Shown here piece after piece: positions 50,690 through 60,987 of a DNA stretch of 64,000 nucleotides; the stretch's first letter is position 1; the number at the start of each line of letters is the position of its first letter. The notes under the pieces are model-generated. The model ran no database searches, was not told the origin of the DNA, and worked only from the letters and a program-made list of their open reading frames with translations. A program made the translations under genes and the position numbers. This DNA comes from an uncultured Clostridia bacterium (GTDB lineage Bacteria; Bacillota; Clostridia; Lachnospirales; CAG-274). The DNA lies in the NCBI GenBank assembly GCA_947630475.1, contig CANRHR010000003.1, positions 62,001 through 126,000 of the forward strand. The letters run 5' to 3'.

Positions 50690-52058
50690 ATGAGTAAATT
50701 TATGGTAAAAGGAGGTTATTCCCTCTTTGGCGAAATTAATATAAATGGGGCAAAAAATGCCGCTCTTCCAATATTATGCGCATCTATACTAAACAAAGGA
50801 ACAACAACATTAAACAATATTCCAAAGCTTTCAGATACAAAAACCGCTGTGGATATACTTAAAGCGCTTGGCTGCAAAATAACTGAGTTTGATAAAACTT
50901 TAGTCATAGATTCCACTTCTATTACATCCTGTAAAGTTCCTACCGAGCTTATGAGCAAAATGCGCTGTTCTATAATATTTCTTGGCGCTCTGACAGCTCG
51001 CTTGGGCGAAGCTGAAATAGCATATCCGGGTGGCTGCTGTCTTGGCAGCCGCCCTATAGATTTGCATTTAAAAGCGCTTAAAAAGCTTGGTGTTGAAATA
51101 TCCGAAAAAAACGGCATAATAAAGTCAAAATCCGTTAATCCCATAGGCGGTAAAATAACTCTTTCCTTTCCAAGCGTGGGCGCAACGCAAAATTCTATAC
51201 TGGCGGCTGTTTGTGCAAACGGCTTAACAAATATCAAAAATGCGGCAAAAGAGCCTGAAGTTACAGATCTTTGCTGTTTTTTAAATAAAATGGGCGCTGA
51301 TATAGATTATTCAGATAAAGATGAAATAAAAATAACCGGCCCCTGTCAATTTCATGATTGTGAATACAGTATAATATCCGACAGAATAGAAGCCGGAACA
51401 TATATGTGCGCTGTGGCTTCAACAGGAGGTGATGTCGCTTTAAACAATATAAATCCAAATTATATACAGTCTTTAAGCGATATACTTAAACAGATGGGCT
51501 GTGATATTACAGCCTTAAAAAACGGAATCCGCATAAAATCATCAAAAAATCTTAAAGCCGTATCCAATATTGAAACAGGACCTTATCCTTTGTTTCCTAC
51601 CGATATGCAGGCTCAGCTTATGGCAGTTATGGCATCTGCATATCGGTAGGAAACAAAGGATAAGGTCCTGTTTCAATATTGAAACAGGACCTTATCCTTT
51701 GTTTCCTACCGATATGCAGGCTCAGCTTATGGCAGTTATGGCATCTGCAAACGGCAAAAGTCGAATAATAGAAAAAATTTTTGAATCCAGAAATCGTCAC
51801 GCTTACGAATTAAATAAAATGGGCGCAAATATAGAGGTGACAAACGGAAATGAATTTAATGTAGCAGGTGTATCCAAGCTGTTTCCTGCCGATGTATCCG
51901 CCTACGACTTAAGAGGCGGCGCCGCAATGATAGTTGCCGCTTTGGGCTGTGACGGATTAAGCTCTATATCAGGCGCAGAGCATATTCTTAGGGGATATGA
52001 AAATATAGATAAAAATATAAATTCGCTTGGCGGCAATATGTATTATACACAATGCTAA
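50690..52058 (+). pseudogene. murA: UDP-N-acetylglucosamine 1-carboxyvinyltransferase (MurA), interrupted by a 109-bp fold-back duplication
   Basis: MurA transfers enolpyruvate to UDP-GlcNAc, the first committed step of peptidoglycan synthesis. The reading frame begins MSKFMVKGGYSLFGEIN after GGAGGC, has NGAKNAALPIL and the catalytic Cys116 in YPGGCCLGSRPIDLHL, and then stops at 51649 (ASAYR). Downstream, frame shifted, the rest continues (NGKSRIIEKIFESRNRHAYELNKMGA) to 52058. Removing bases 51641-51749 rejoins the two parts into one normal 419-residue MurA. As read, the product lacks its last third. Firmicutes often have two MurA genes, so loss may be tolerated; an assembly or amplification artefact is equally possible. 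Confidence 0.9.
51566..51749. repeat. Fold-back duplication inside murA
   Basis: A 75-bp segment (51566-51640) is repeated directly at 51675-51749. Between them, 51641-51680 is an exact 40-base inverted copy of 51566-51605, overlapping the second direct copy at the palindrome AATATT. All copies are identical. This is the footprint of a strand-switching (template-switch) event or of a chimeric read. Confidence 0.95.
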
Positions 52059-52092
52059 AAGTCAGTTTGAAAAATTTGATATTAAACTATTT

Positions 52093-52127
52093 TTTGAAAC
52101 CTTTTTCTATCGTAAAAAGGTTTCAAA
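52093..52127 (+). terminator. 14-bp perfect hairpin after murA
   Basis: TTTGAAACCTTTTT (52093-52106) pairs with AAAAAGGTTTCAAA (52114-52127) around a 7-nt loop. No T run follows immediately, so termination strength is uncertain. The remainder of the gap to 52240 shows nothing I recognise. Confidence 0.5.
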
Positions 52128-52239
52128 CTTAAAAAATACTTTTTGAGAGTTATCGTGGCTGCCCATACACTCTGTCGATAAAATAATTTTTTGCTTTGCA
52201 GTGTTTTTTTAAAAAATCAGAGCTGCTTGATTAAAAGTA

Positions 52240-53604
52240 TTAAATCTGTACTTTCTTGAATCTTTTCATAAAATTAATATACATAACCATAAGAGATATT
52301 GCCGTAACAACCCAACTTATTGGATAAACGCTCATAAGCGCATCGTATGTGCCCCATATAGGAAATACGCAATATACCCATAATATCCTTATACCGCATA
52401 CGCCCATAAAAGTTGCCACAGCAGGCATAAGAGAATAGCCATACCCACGCATACTTCCCGACATAGTTTCCATTATGGAATTAACAAATTCGGGGATTAC
52501 TATGTAAAACAAACGTATCATTCCCATACTTATAATTATATCACTGTTTGCGGAAATGTCTTTGTTTATAAAAATTCGCAAAAGACTGCGTCCGAATATA
52601 AGTATAGGCGCAGATGCCGCCAACGCTGCGGCAATATTTAGCAAAAGTCCGATTCTTGTTACTTTTCTGCATCTTTCGATATTGCCTGCGCCGTAATTTT
52701 GCCCTATAAACGTAGTACAGGACTGACCGAAAGAATTTATTATATAATATACAAATATTTCAATGTTGAATGCAGCCGATGATGCCGCCATAATATCCGA
52801 ACCAAGGCTGTTTACCGCAGACTGTACGCAAAGATTGGATATTGAAAACACCATGCCCTGAAGTCCTGCCGGAAGTCCTATTTTTACAATTGATTTGAGT
52901 ATGCTGCTGTGTATTCTTATTTTTTTGATCTCAATTCTTATGGCATCTTTTCTTTTAACAAGAAAAACAAAAAGCAATGCCGAACTTATAAGGTTTGATA
53001 TAACGGTTGCCGCCGCAACGCCGTTTACCGTCATTTTCAGCACACACACGAAAAACAGGTTTAAAATCACATTGCAAACTCCCGAAACCGTAAGACAAAT
53101 AAGAGGTATTTGGGTATTCCCCTGACTTCGGAATATTGCCGACTCAAAGTTATACAAAAATATAACAGGCATACCCAACAGATAAACCCTTAAATATAAA
53201 AGTGCCATAGGATAAACATTGTCGGGTACGGAAAGCAGATTTAAAAGAGGCGCAGCTATTATCTCGCCGAAAATGGTCAAAATTATACCGCTTAAAAGAG
53301 CGAACAGCACAGAAGTATGTACAGATTTTTCTATACCCTGTAAATCTTTCTGTCCTGTAAATTTCGATATTACAACATTTGCCCCAAGAGATATACCCAC
53401 AAAAGCATTTACGAGAAGTCCTATAACAGGGCTGTTGCTGCCAACTGCAGCCATTGCCTCACTTCCGCAGTACTGACCTATAACGGCTATATCCGCAGCA
53501 TTGAAAAGCTGCTGAAGTATACCCGTAGCAGCAAGGGGAACAGCAAAATAAAGCATTTTATCCGCTATACTGCCGTTTATCATATCCATATTTATCTTTC
53601 TCAT
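52240..53604 (-). CDS. MATE family efflux transporter
   Basis: A 454-residue integral membrane protein with about twelve helices arranged as two six-helix repeats. The N-terminal MATE signature region (MLYFAVPLAATGILQQLFNAADIAVIGQ) and the repeat-two start (SSILKSIVKIGLPAGLQGMVFSISNLCVQ) are visible. MATE proteins exchange sodium or protons for drugs or metabolites. It is monocistronic on the minus strand and faces murA. The substrate is unknown; the plain N-terminus matches the common Clostridial MatE group rather than NorM. Confidence 0.9.
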   Translation of the reverse strand: MRKINMDMINGSIADKMLYFAVPLAATGILQQLFNAADIAVIGQYCGSEAMAAVGSNSPVIGLLVNAFVGISLGANVVISKFTGQKDLQGIEKSVHTSVLFALLSGIILTIFGEIIAAPLLNLLSVPDNVYPMALLYLRVYLLGMPVIFLYNFESAIFRSQGNTQIPLICLTVSGVCNVILNLFFVCVLKMTVNGVAAATVISNLISSALLFVFLVKRKDAIRIEIKKIRIHSSILKSIVKIGLPAGLQGMVFSISNLCVQSAVNSLGSDIMAASSAAFNIEIFVYYIINSFGQSCTTFIGQNYGAGNIERCRKVTRIGLLLNIAAALAASAPILIFGRSLLRIFINKDISANSDIIISMGMIRLFYIVIPEFVNSIMETMSGSMRGYGYSLMPAVATFMGVCGIRILWVYCVFPIWGTYDALMSVYPISWVVTAISLMVMYINFMKRFKKVQI

Positions 53605-53804
53605 TTTAATACATCTTCTTTCTGTGTCTGTATTAACAATTCCGGTTTTTCAAATCAAAGATATTTTACTCCACGAAAACATTTTTGTATATACCTTCGG
53701 GAATCCAATAAAATACTGAAATAAACCAAACCATGTGTATCATCTGAAAAGCATAGAATCAGTACCTAACAACTACTAAATGTACTTTATTAAAACCAAA
53801 GGGA

Positions 53805-54055
53805 ATGAAAAAAAATTTGGTAATATTTGGATTGGAAAACGGAGAATACATATTTAACGAAACAGACCGGAAAGGATTTCATTTTTTAAAGGTATCGCCG
53901 AATTATCCGGAATAGATCCAACCAAACTAAGCATTGACGAATTAAAAAAATTGTTTGCGAAGCTTTTTAATATCGATAAATTAAAAGATTTTATTTTAAA
54001 TTTTTCGAATCTTAATAAAGATAAATTTAAAAAGCTATATTGGCAATTTTATTAA
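53805..54055 (+). pseudogene. Small ORF apparently broken by a one-base change in a T run
   Basis: Frame one reads MKKNLVIFGLENGEYIFNETDRKGFH and soon hits a stop (53913-53915). From about 53880 another frame reads FFKGIAELSGIDPTKLSIDEL and on to DKFKKLYWQFY, stop 54053-54055. Adding one T to the six-T run at 53882-53887 joins both into a single 83-residue product, mostly helical and lysine-rich in its second half. I do not recognise it. The upstream site AAAGGGA is too close to the ATG to be ideal. The rest of the gap 53605-54176 holds only an R repeat. Confidence 0.45.
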
Positions 54056-54113
54056 AGATATTATAAGCAGTGATTTTTTCAATAAAAGAATTTAGCGTAA
54101 GATTAAACTTTTT

Positions 54114-54170
54114 TAACCAATCGGTAAGCCCACCGCCTAATAGGCGAGGACTTACTTGGTTTAAAATTTT
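54114..54170 (+). repeat. R element, copy R8, downstream of groEL
   Basis: It contains AACCAATCGGTAAG, then the hairpin CGCCTA/TAGGCG with outer arms GTAAG/CTTAC, then the tail GGACTTACTTGGTTTAAAAT. The family head is missing. AACCAA and TTGGTT can pair as the outermost stem, making the whole unit palindromic. It may double as the groESL terminator. Confidence 0.65.
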
Positions 54171-54176
54171 TATTTA

Positions 54177-55808
<1,632 letters not shown>

Positions 55809-55868
55809 CTAATAATTATGTTATAATTTATTTTATTATAATTTTATTTATATAAGTTTACGCTTATT

Positions 55869-56153
55869 TTACTCAACTATTGCAAGAATATCGCTTTCCT
55901 TAACAACAATAAGCTCTTCACCATCAACCTTAACTTCTGTTCCGGCATATTTTGAATATATAACTCTATCATTAACCTTAACCTGCATAGGAACAGTTTT
56001 TCCGTCTGCAATCGCTCCGGGGCCAACTGCAATAACCACAGCTTCCTGCGGCTTTTCTTTTGCTTGGCTTGTTAAAATAATTCCGCCCTTTGTTTTTTCT
56101 TCCGCCTCAACCTGTTTAATAACTACTCTGTCAGCTAATGGTTTAAGTTTCAT
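55869..56153 (-). CDS. groES: Co-chaperonin GroES (Hsp10)
   Basis: A 94-residue co-chaperonin: MKLKPLADRVVIKQVEAEEKTKGGIILT (including the mobile loop that binds GroEL), VIAVGPGAI, VKVNDRVIYSKYAGTEV. It caps the GroEL ring as a heptamer. It is the first gene of the groESL operon, with AAGGAGG before the ATG and a CIRCE element 52 bp upstream of the start. Confidence 0.98.
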   Translation of the reverse strand: MKLKPLADRVVIKQVEAEEKTKGGIILTSQAKEKPQEAVVIAVGPGAIADGKTVPMQVKVNDRVIYSKYAGTEVKVDGEELIVVKESDILAIVE

Positions 56154-56204
56154 TCTTTATTTCCTCCTTAACAAAATATATGTCAATTAATTATTTTTTG
56201 TTTG

Positions 56205-56231
56205 TTAGCACTCATTAAAGCTGAGTGCTAA
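56205..56231. promoter_or_regulatory. CIRCE element (HrcA operator) of groESL
   Basis: TTAGCACTC, nine bases, GAGTGCTAA: an exact match to the CIRCE inverted repeat. The heat-shock repressor HrcA binds it, so groESL is expected to be induced when unfolded proteins accumulate. hrcA itself is not in the window. Confidence 0.97.
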
Positions 56232-56242
56232 TCACAAGATAT

Positions 56243-56271
56243 ATATTAGTTTAACCCATAAATATTTGCAA
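56243..56271 (-). promoter_or_regulatory. Sigma-A promoter of groESL
   Basis: On the minus strand, TTGCAA (56271-56266) and TAATAT (56248-56243) are 17 bp apart and directly upstream of CIRCE, the standard arrangement for HrcA-controlled operons. Confidence 0.8.
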
Positions 56272-56354
56272 TACTCTAAAGCTTTAAAAATTATTCATTT
56301 TAGGTTAATTATTCCGTATTTGTTTTTATTTTCTTTAATTTTCTTTAATTTTTA

Positions 56355-56738
56355 TTAGTTTTCTTTGTTTTTCGCTTTTTCCATAAATTTTTGGCTGTCA
56401 ATAATAAATCTTTCGTGTATACCTTCTCCTATACAGCCTGCTTTATCATATGCTTTAACCTCAAAAACCAATCTTTTTCTGTCAATCTCCACAAGCTTTG
56501 ATTCACATACAACCTCCATGCCCATAGGAGTTGCCGAAGTATGCTTAACATTTATCAATGTTCCTACGGTTGACTGACCATCCTGCAAAAATTTCGATAC
56601 ACTTTTATAAGCGGTATTTTCCATAAGAGCAATCATACATGGCGTAGCATAAACATAAAGCTCACCGCTTCCCATTGCTTTTGCCGTCATATCCTCTGTT
56701 ACTGTAACAGTTTCTCTGCCTGTTATACCAATTTCCAT
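56355..56738 (-). CDS. FlK-like hot-dog thioesterase family protein
   Basis: A 127-residue single hot-dog-fold protein with the fluoroacetyl-CoA thioesterase (FlK)-type pattern: TPCMIALMENTAY (Thr and Glu positions), KHTSATPMGMEV (His) and GEGIHERFIID. FlK hydrolyses fluoroacetyl-CoA; widespread Clostridial relatives act on unknown acyl-CoAs, so a general acyl-CoA thioesterase is the safer call. The start follows GAAAGGAG. It stands alone between groES and ligA, with no operon partner that would indicate a substrate. Confidence 0.85.
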   Translation of the reverse strand: MEIGITGRETVTVTEDMTAKAMGSGELYVYATPCMIALMENTAYKSVSKFLQDGQSTVGTLINVKHTSATPMGMEVVCESKLVEIDRKRLVFEVKAYDKAGCIGEGIHERFIIDSQKFMEKAKNKEN

Positions 56739-56825
56739 AATTTTTCTCCTTTCAAAAAACTTTTTTTAGATGATAATTTATCGACTGAGCAAAACCCAGC
56801 CTATAAATAATCTTAATGCATTAAC

Positions 56826-58775
56826 TTATGTTGATTTCATATCAATAAATTCCTGTTCGGTTATAATCGGAATACCAAGCTGCTTAGCCTTTTTATTTTT
56901 TGATGAATCGGAATTTATATCATTATTTATAAGATAATTTGTTTTGGAAGAAACAGAGCCTGTAACTTTTCCGCCCAATGACTCTATATCCTCCTTAAGC
57001 TCCTTTCGGTTTTTATATACAAAAACATCTCCCGTAATAACAAAATTTACTTTATCAAAAATTTTTAAAGTTAAATCATCTTCAAAGCTTTCCTTTTCAA
57101 TATTTAAAATACTAAGTGTTTTATTAAACAGCCTTAAATTTTCCTCCATCAAAAAATAATGCTTTATGCTGTGTGATATTACCTCTCCAAAGCCTTCAAT
57201 TTCAGATAATTCAGACTCATCTGCGCAAATTATTTTGTTAATGTCATTTTTGTAAAAGCTGCATAAAAGCTTTGCATTGCTGAGCCCCACATGATTAATG
57301 CCAAGGGCATAAATAAAATTGGCAAGCTTTACCTTTTTTGATTTTTCTATAGCTGAAATCAAATTATTATATGATTTTTCTCCATAGCCCATCATATTAA
57401 TAATTTCCTCTTTATAGACGCTAAGATTAAAAACATCGTAATAATTTAATAAAAAACCTTTTTCAACAAATTTTTCTATTCCTGCCTCTGATAAACCGTC
57501 AATATTCATAGCATCTCTCGAAGCAAAATGAGTAATACTTTTTATACGCTGAGCCTTACAGTTAGGATTTGTACATTTTAAAGCTTTTCCGTCCCTAAGG
57601 CTTATTATTTCCGTATCAGCGCCGCAAACACCGCAATGCTCAGGAATTTCAGCAGTATTGCTTTTAGTCAAATTGCTTTCAACCTGCGGAATAATCATAT
57701 TGGCTTTATAAACCAAAATTTTGTCGCCAATGCCAAGCTTTAAGCCTTCAACTATGCTAACATTATGAAGACTTGCCCTGTTTACGGTGGTTCCCTCAAG
57801 CTCAACGCTGTCAAAAACAGCTATAGGATTGATAAGCCCTGTTCTTGATGTGTTCCATATAATTTCTCTTAAGGTAGTTTCCGCTTTTTCATCCGCCCAT
57901 TTAAATGCAATCGAATCTCTTGGAAATTTTGATGTTGCACCCAAAGAACGGCTGTAGGAAATACTGTCATATGTCAAAACAAGACCATCTGTGGCAAAAG
58001 CATTATCCTTAATCTTGCTTTCAAATCTCATAACAGCTTCTTCCATATCTTCAGCCCTGACTATCATATTTTCAACAACATCAAAACCAAGGGATTCCAG
58101 CCATTTTAGCTGATTTGATTTTAAGTCGTCAAAATCCATATCCTCGGCGCTGAGCATTGAAAAAGCCAAAAACATAACGTTCCTTTTTTCGGCAATCTCG
58201 CTGTTAAGCTGTCTTACAGTACCGCTGCAAAGGTTTCTCGGATTTTTATATCTTTCATTTTCATCAAGTCTTTCATTTATTCTTTCAAAATCTTTAAAAG
58301 AAATTACCGCCTCTCCTCTTATTGTCAAATCACCCTTATAACTGATTTTTAAAGGAATGTTTTTAAACACCCTTGCATTATGAGTTATATCTTCTCCTAT
58401 TTCACCGTTTCCTCTTGTTACAGCCTGAAAAAGCTCTCCGTTTTTATAAGTCAGCACAATTGTCAATCCATCCATTTTATAAGAAAGACATACATTTTTA
58501 TCGCCCGCAAATTCCTTAAGCTTTGAAATATCCTTTGTTTTATCGAGAGAAAGCATTTTTGATTCGTGAACAACCTTATTAAGCTCACTTAAAACAGTAA
58601 AGCCTACATTTATGGTTGGGCTGTCCGAAAAAACAATGCCCTTTTCTTCTTCCAGCTTCACAAGCTCATCATAAAGCTTATCATATTCGTGATCCGACAT
58701 AATTTCTCTGTCTTGCTGATAATATGCCTTTGAAGCCTTATTCAGCAAATCAATCAATTCTTTCATTCTTTCCAT
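56826..58775 (-). CDS. ligA: NAD+-dependent DNA ligase
   Basis: A 649-residue ligase sealing nicks in replication and repair. In order: NMN-binding domain Ia (AYYQQDREIMSDHEYDKLYDEL), adenylation domain with nucleophile Lys100 in YKMDG, OB fold, a four-cysteine zinc finger (CGVCGADTE ... CTNPNCKAQ), helix-hairpin-helix repeats (about 430-555) and a C-terminal BRCT domain (about 575-645, NFVITGDVFVYKNRKELKEDIES). All ligase motifs look intact. The start at MERMKELIDLL follows AGAGGTAA. It is probably monocistronic. Confidence 0.97.
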   Translation of the reverse strand: MERMKELIDLLNKASKAYYQQDREIMSDHEYDKLYDELVKLEEEKGIVFSDSPTINVGFTVLSELNKVVHESKMLSLDKTKDISKLKEFAGDKNVCLSYKMDGLTIVLTYKNGELFQAVTRGNGEIGEDITHNARVFKNIPLKISYKGDLTIRGEAVISFKDFERINERLDENERYKNPRNLCSGTVRQLNSEIAEKRNVMFLAFSMLSAEDMDFDDLKSNQLKWLESLGFDVVENMIVRAEDMEEAVMRFESKIKDNAFATDGLVLTYDSISYSRSLGATSKFPRDSIAFKWADEKAETTLREIIWNTSRTGLINPIAVFDSVELEGTTVNRASLHNVSIVEGLKLGIGDKILVYKANMIIPQVESNLTKSNTAEIPEHCGVCGADTEIISLRDGKALKCTNPNCKAQRIKSITHFASRDAMNIDGLSEAGIEKFVEKGFLLNYYDVFNLSVYKEEIINMMGYGEKSYNNLISAIEKSKKVKLANFIYALGINHVGLSNAKLLCSFYKNDINKIICADESELSEIEGFGEVISHSIKHYFLMEENLRLFNKTLSILNIEKESFEDDLTLKIFDKVNFVITGDVFVYKNRKELKEDIESLGGKVTGSVSSKTNYLINNDINSDSSKNKKAKQLGIPIITEQEFIDMKST

Positions 58776-58854
58776 CTGTATTACCTCTTATTTTAAATAT
58801 ATCACTTGCTTATATTATTTTTCTGTGATTATAAAAATTTATTCTATATATAAA

Positions 58855-58877
58855 AAGCGCTGTTTAAAACAGCGCTT
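58855..58877 (-). terminator. Intrinsic terminator of the mbl-flagellar operon
   Basis: The arms AAGCGCTGTTT and AAACAGCGCTT are perfectly complementary around one base. In the minus-strand transcript the stem is followed by TTTTA, placing it 40 bp after the last flagellar gene. Confidence 0.75.
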
Positions 58878-58916
58878 AATATCAAAAAAAGCAGGGTACA
58901 AGCATTTCCTTATGCT

Positions 58917-59306
58917 TTATTGCTCATTATTAATATCATTTGGTTTTATAACATTAGCGGAGAGCTGTTTATAAAGCATTTGCGCCAAACCTATACCATT
59001 TCCGCCTTCTGCCGCCTTTTTTGCATACTCTTCATCAAGCATATCCTGAAACATTTTTTCGGCATTGCTTTTAGGCAAAAAGCTGTCATCCGAGTTAACT
59101 GTGCTGCGCATACTGCTAAGCATCATTTTAATAAAATAGCTTTCAAACTCAACGCAGGCTTTTTTTAATTTAGCCTCATCGCCCTGTTCCTGAGCCTTAT
59201 TCAAAGCATCTTCAAAACTTTCACTTTGAATATTGTTGTTTTTATAAGCCCCCAGCATATCATAATCATATCCGCTTGATAAAGCATCCAAACCGTTTAA
59301 ATCCAT
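58917..59306 (-). CDS. flgJ: FlgJ-type flagellar rod assembly protein (rod-binding domain only)
   Basis: A 129-residue protein equivalent to the N-terminal domain of FlgJ, with the conserved rod-binding pattern LKKACVEFESYFIKMMLSSMR, a methionine-rich segment and GGNGIGLAQMLYKQL near the end. Proteobacterial FlgJ has an added muramidase domain that is absent here, as is usual in Firmicutes. It helps rod subunits assemble across the cell wall. It is the last gene of the mbl-flgF-flgG-flgJ operon, starting 30 bp after flgG with GGGAG. Confidence 0.85.
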   Translation of the reverse strand: MDLNGLDALSSGYDYDMLGAYKNNNIQSESFEDALNKAQEQGDEAKLKKACVEFESYFIKMMLSSMRSTVNSDDSFLPKSNAEKMFQDMLDEEYAKKAAEGGNGIGLAQMLYKQLSANVIKPNDINNEQ

Positions 59307-59336
59307 AAAATCAACTCCCTATATGTTTAATTAAGA

Positions 59337-60176
59337 TTAACTTTTAAGATTATTGGCAATCTGAAGCATATCATCGGATGTTATAATAGCCTTGGAATTA
59401 AGCTCAAAAGCACGCTGTGCAACAATCATATCAACCATTTCTTCAGCCACGTTAACATTGGACATTTCAAGGCATTTTTGCATAATTCTTGAATAAGATC
59501 CCAAATCTCCGTCGATCTCAGCAAGAGGCTCACCGGAAGCAAGAGTTTCTTTGTAAAAATTTCCTCCTACAGATTCAAGCCCCTGCACATTAGGGAACTG
59601 AACCAAACCTATAGGATTATCCAAATAAATAAACTCGCCATCTTCACTGTCTGGGTCGGGGTATGATATCAAACCGCTTGCATCAACACTGATTTGAGAT
59701 GTTGGAATATTTGCAGGAATAACAATAGGTTCTCCCTCAGAATCAAGCACTCTGTATCCATCAGATGTAACAAGCGTCGCTTCATCGTCTGTGATGCTTA
59801 ATTTAAAGCTTCCGTCACGGGTATAAACCGTTTCTTCAACACCAAGCATATCATTGCTTCTGTCAACTACAAAAAATCCATCACCCTCGATAAGAAAATC
59901 AAGGGGATTATTTGTTGTTTCCGCATTTCCCTGTGTAAAAATCTTTGTGGTAGCAGACGGCCTTACGCCAAGCCCTACCTGAAGATTAACGGGCCTGCCG
60001 TTGTCGGCTTCGTCTAAAGTGGCTCTCTGCATTGTTTGGTATAAAAGTGTTTGAAACTCAAGTCTGTCTTTTTTATAACCGGTAGTATAAACATTTGCCA
60101 GATTATTCGCTATAGTATCAATATGAAGCTGCTGTGCAGTCATTCCGGACGCTGCTGTCCATAAAGAACGCATCAT
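59337..60176 (-). CDS. flgG: Flagellar basal-body rod protein FlgG (FlhP-like)
   Basis: A 279-residue axial protein: N-terminal rod motif LWTAASGMTAQQLHIDTIANNLANVYTTG, central beta domain (LIEGDGFFVV) and C-terminal helix EEMVDMIVAQRAFELNSKAI typical of the FlgE/F/G family. It is exported by the flagellar type III apparatus and forms the distal rod. Length is close to the usual ~260. It follows flgF by 20 bp; GGGGGT precedes the first ATG. Confidence 0.93.
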   Translation of the reverse strand: MMRSLWTAASGMTAQQLHIDTIANNLANVYTTGYKKDRLEFQTLLYQTMQRATLDEADNGRPVNLQVGLGVRPSATTKIFTQGNAETTNNPLDFLIEGDGFFVVDRSNDMLGVEETVYTRDGSFKLSITDDEATLVTSDGYRVLDSEGEPIVIPANIPTSQISVDASGLISYPDPDSEDGEFIYLDNPIGLVQFPNVQGLESVGGNFYKETLASGEPLAEIDGDLGSYSRIMQKCLEMSNVNVAEEMVDMIVAQRAFELNSKAIITSDDMLQIANNLKS

Positions 60177-60196
60177 AATAAATTACCCCCTAAAAA

Positions 60197-60982
60197 TTAA
60201 GCTGTTGTTGTTTTTCTTCCCAAATCGTTAACCGCTCTTTGAAGAGTTGAATCACTTATCTGAAGCATTTTTTGATTAGCCTCATACACTCTTGAAAGAG
60301 TAATCATTTTAACCATTTCTTCCACAGAGTTTACATTTGATCTTTCCTTATAGCCCTGCATTATTCTGCCTGAAAATTCTGTAACATTGCTTTCATCTAT
60401 TGTATCATAAAGATTATCTCCGTATTTTCTCAGAGAATCTTTATTTTCAACATCAATTATCTTAAATCTGTCTATGTATTCGTTGTTAACGTATATCTCC
60501 CCTGCCTGATTAATGGATATTTCACCGTTTGGCAGTGTAATAATACCATTTTCACCTACAACAACATTTCCCCCCGTCGTAAGCAAAGTACCGTTCTTGC
60601 CTAAGGTAAAGGATCCGTCCCTTGTATACTTTTCGCTTGAGTTTCCGTCATTGTCATTAACCAATACGGAAAAAAAGCCATCGCCTTCTATTGCCAAATC
60701 AAGGGACTCCCCTGTATGCTCAAAAGAACCGTCTGAAAAATCGGTATGAACACTGTTTACAAAAACGCCAAGGCTCATTCTTCCAACCTGATTATCATGC
60801 TTGATAAGCTCATATTTAGGGTCATCAAGCCTTCTTGCAAGCTCTTTGGAAAAAGCCTGAGTAACCGAAACATCTTTTTTAAATCCTGCTGTATCGGCAT
60901 TTGCTATATTATTTGTAACAACATCCATATTATTCATCTGAGTCATCATTCCGACAGCAGACGTATACAATCCTCTTATCAA
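60197..60982 (-). CDS. flgF: Flagellar hook-basal body protein FlgF/FlgG-type (FlhO-like)
   Basis: A 261-residue rod protein with the N-terminal LYTSAVGMMTQMNNMDVVTNNIANADTAG motif, IEGDGFFSV and the C-terminal SVEEMVKMITLSRVYEANQKMLQ. Together with FlgG it builds the rod; Bacillus calls this pair FlhO/FlhP. The start is TTG at 60982; its AGGAGG lies in the last codons of mbl (AGG AGG TAG), so translation is coupled. Distinguishing FlgF from FlgG in Firmicutes is partly by gene order. Confidence 0.88.
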   Translation of the reverse strand: MIRGLYTSAVGMMTQMNNMDVVTNNIANADTAGFKKDVSVTQAFSKELARRLDDPKYELIKHDNQVGRMSLGVFVNSVHTDFSDGSFEHTGESLDLAIEGDGFFSVLVNDNDGNSSEKYTRDGSFTLGKNGTLLTTGGNVVVGENGIITLPNGEISINQAGEIYVNNEYIDRFKIIDVENKDSLRKYGDNLYDTIDESNVTEFSGRIMQGYKERSNVNSVEEMVKMITLSRVYEANQKMLQISDSTLQRAVNDLGRKTTTA

Positions 60983-60987
60983 GGCGA

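Noticed and set aside
50716-51237. 173-residue minus-strand ORF in murA
   Set aside because: Antisense to the conserved MurA catalytic region; no independent support.
345-54170. CRISPR array made of the R repeats
   Set aside because: Copies are dispersed singly over tens of kilobases in both orientations with no regular spacers, and no cas gene is visible.
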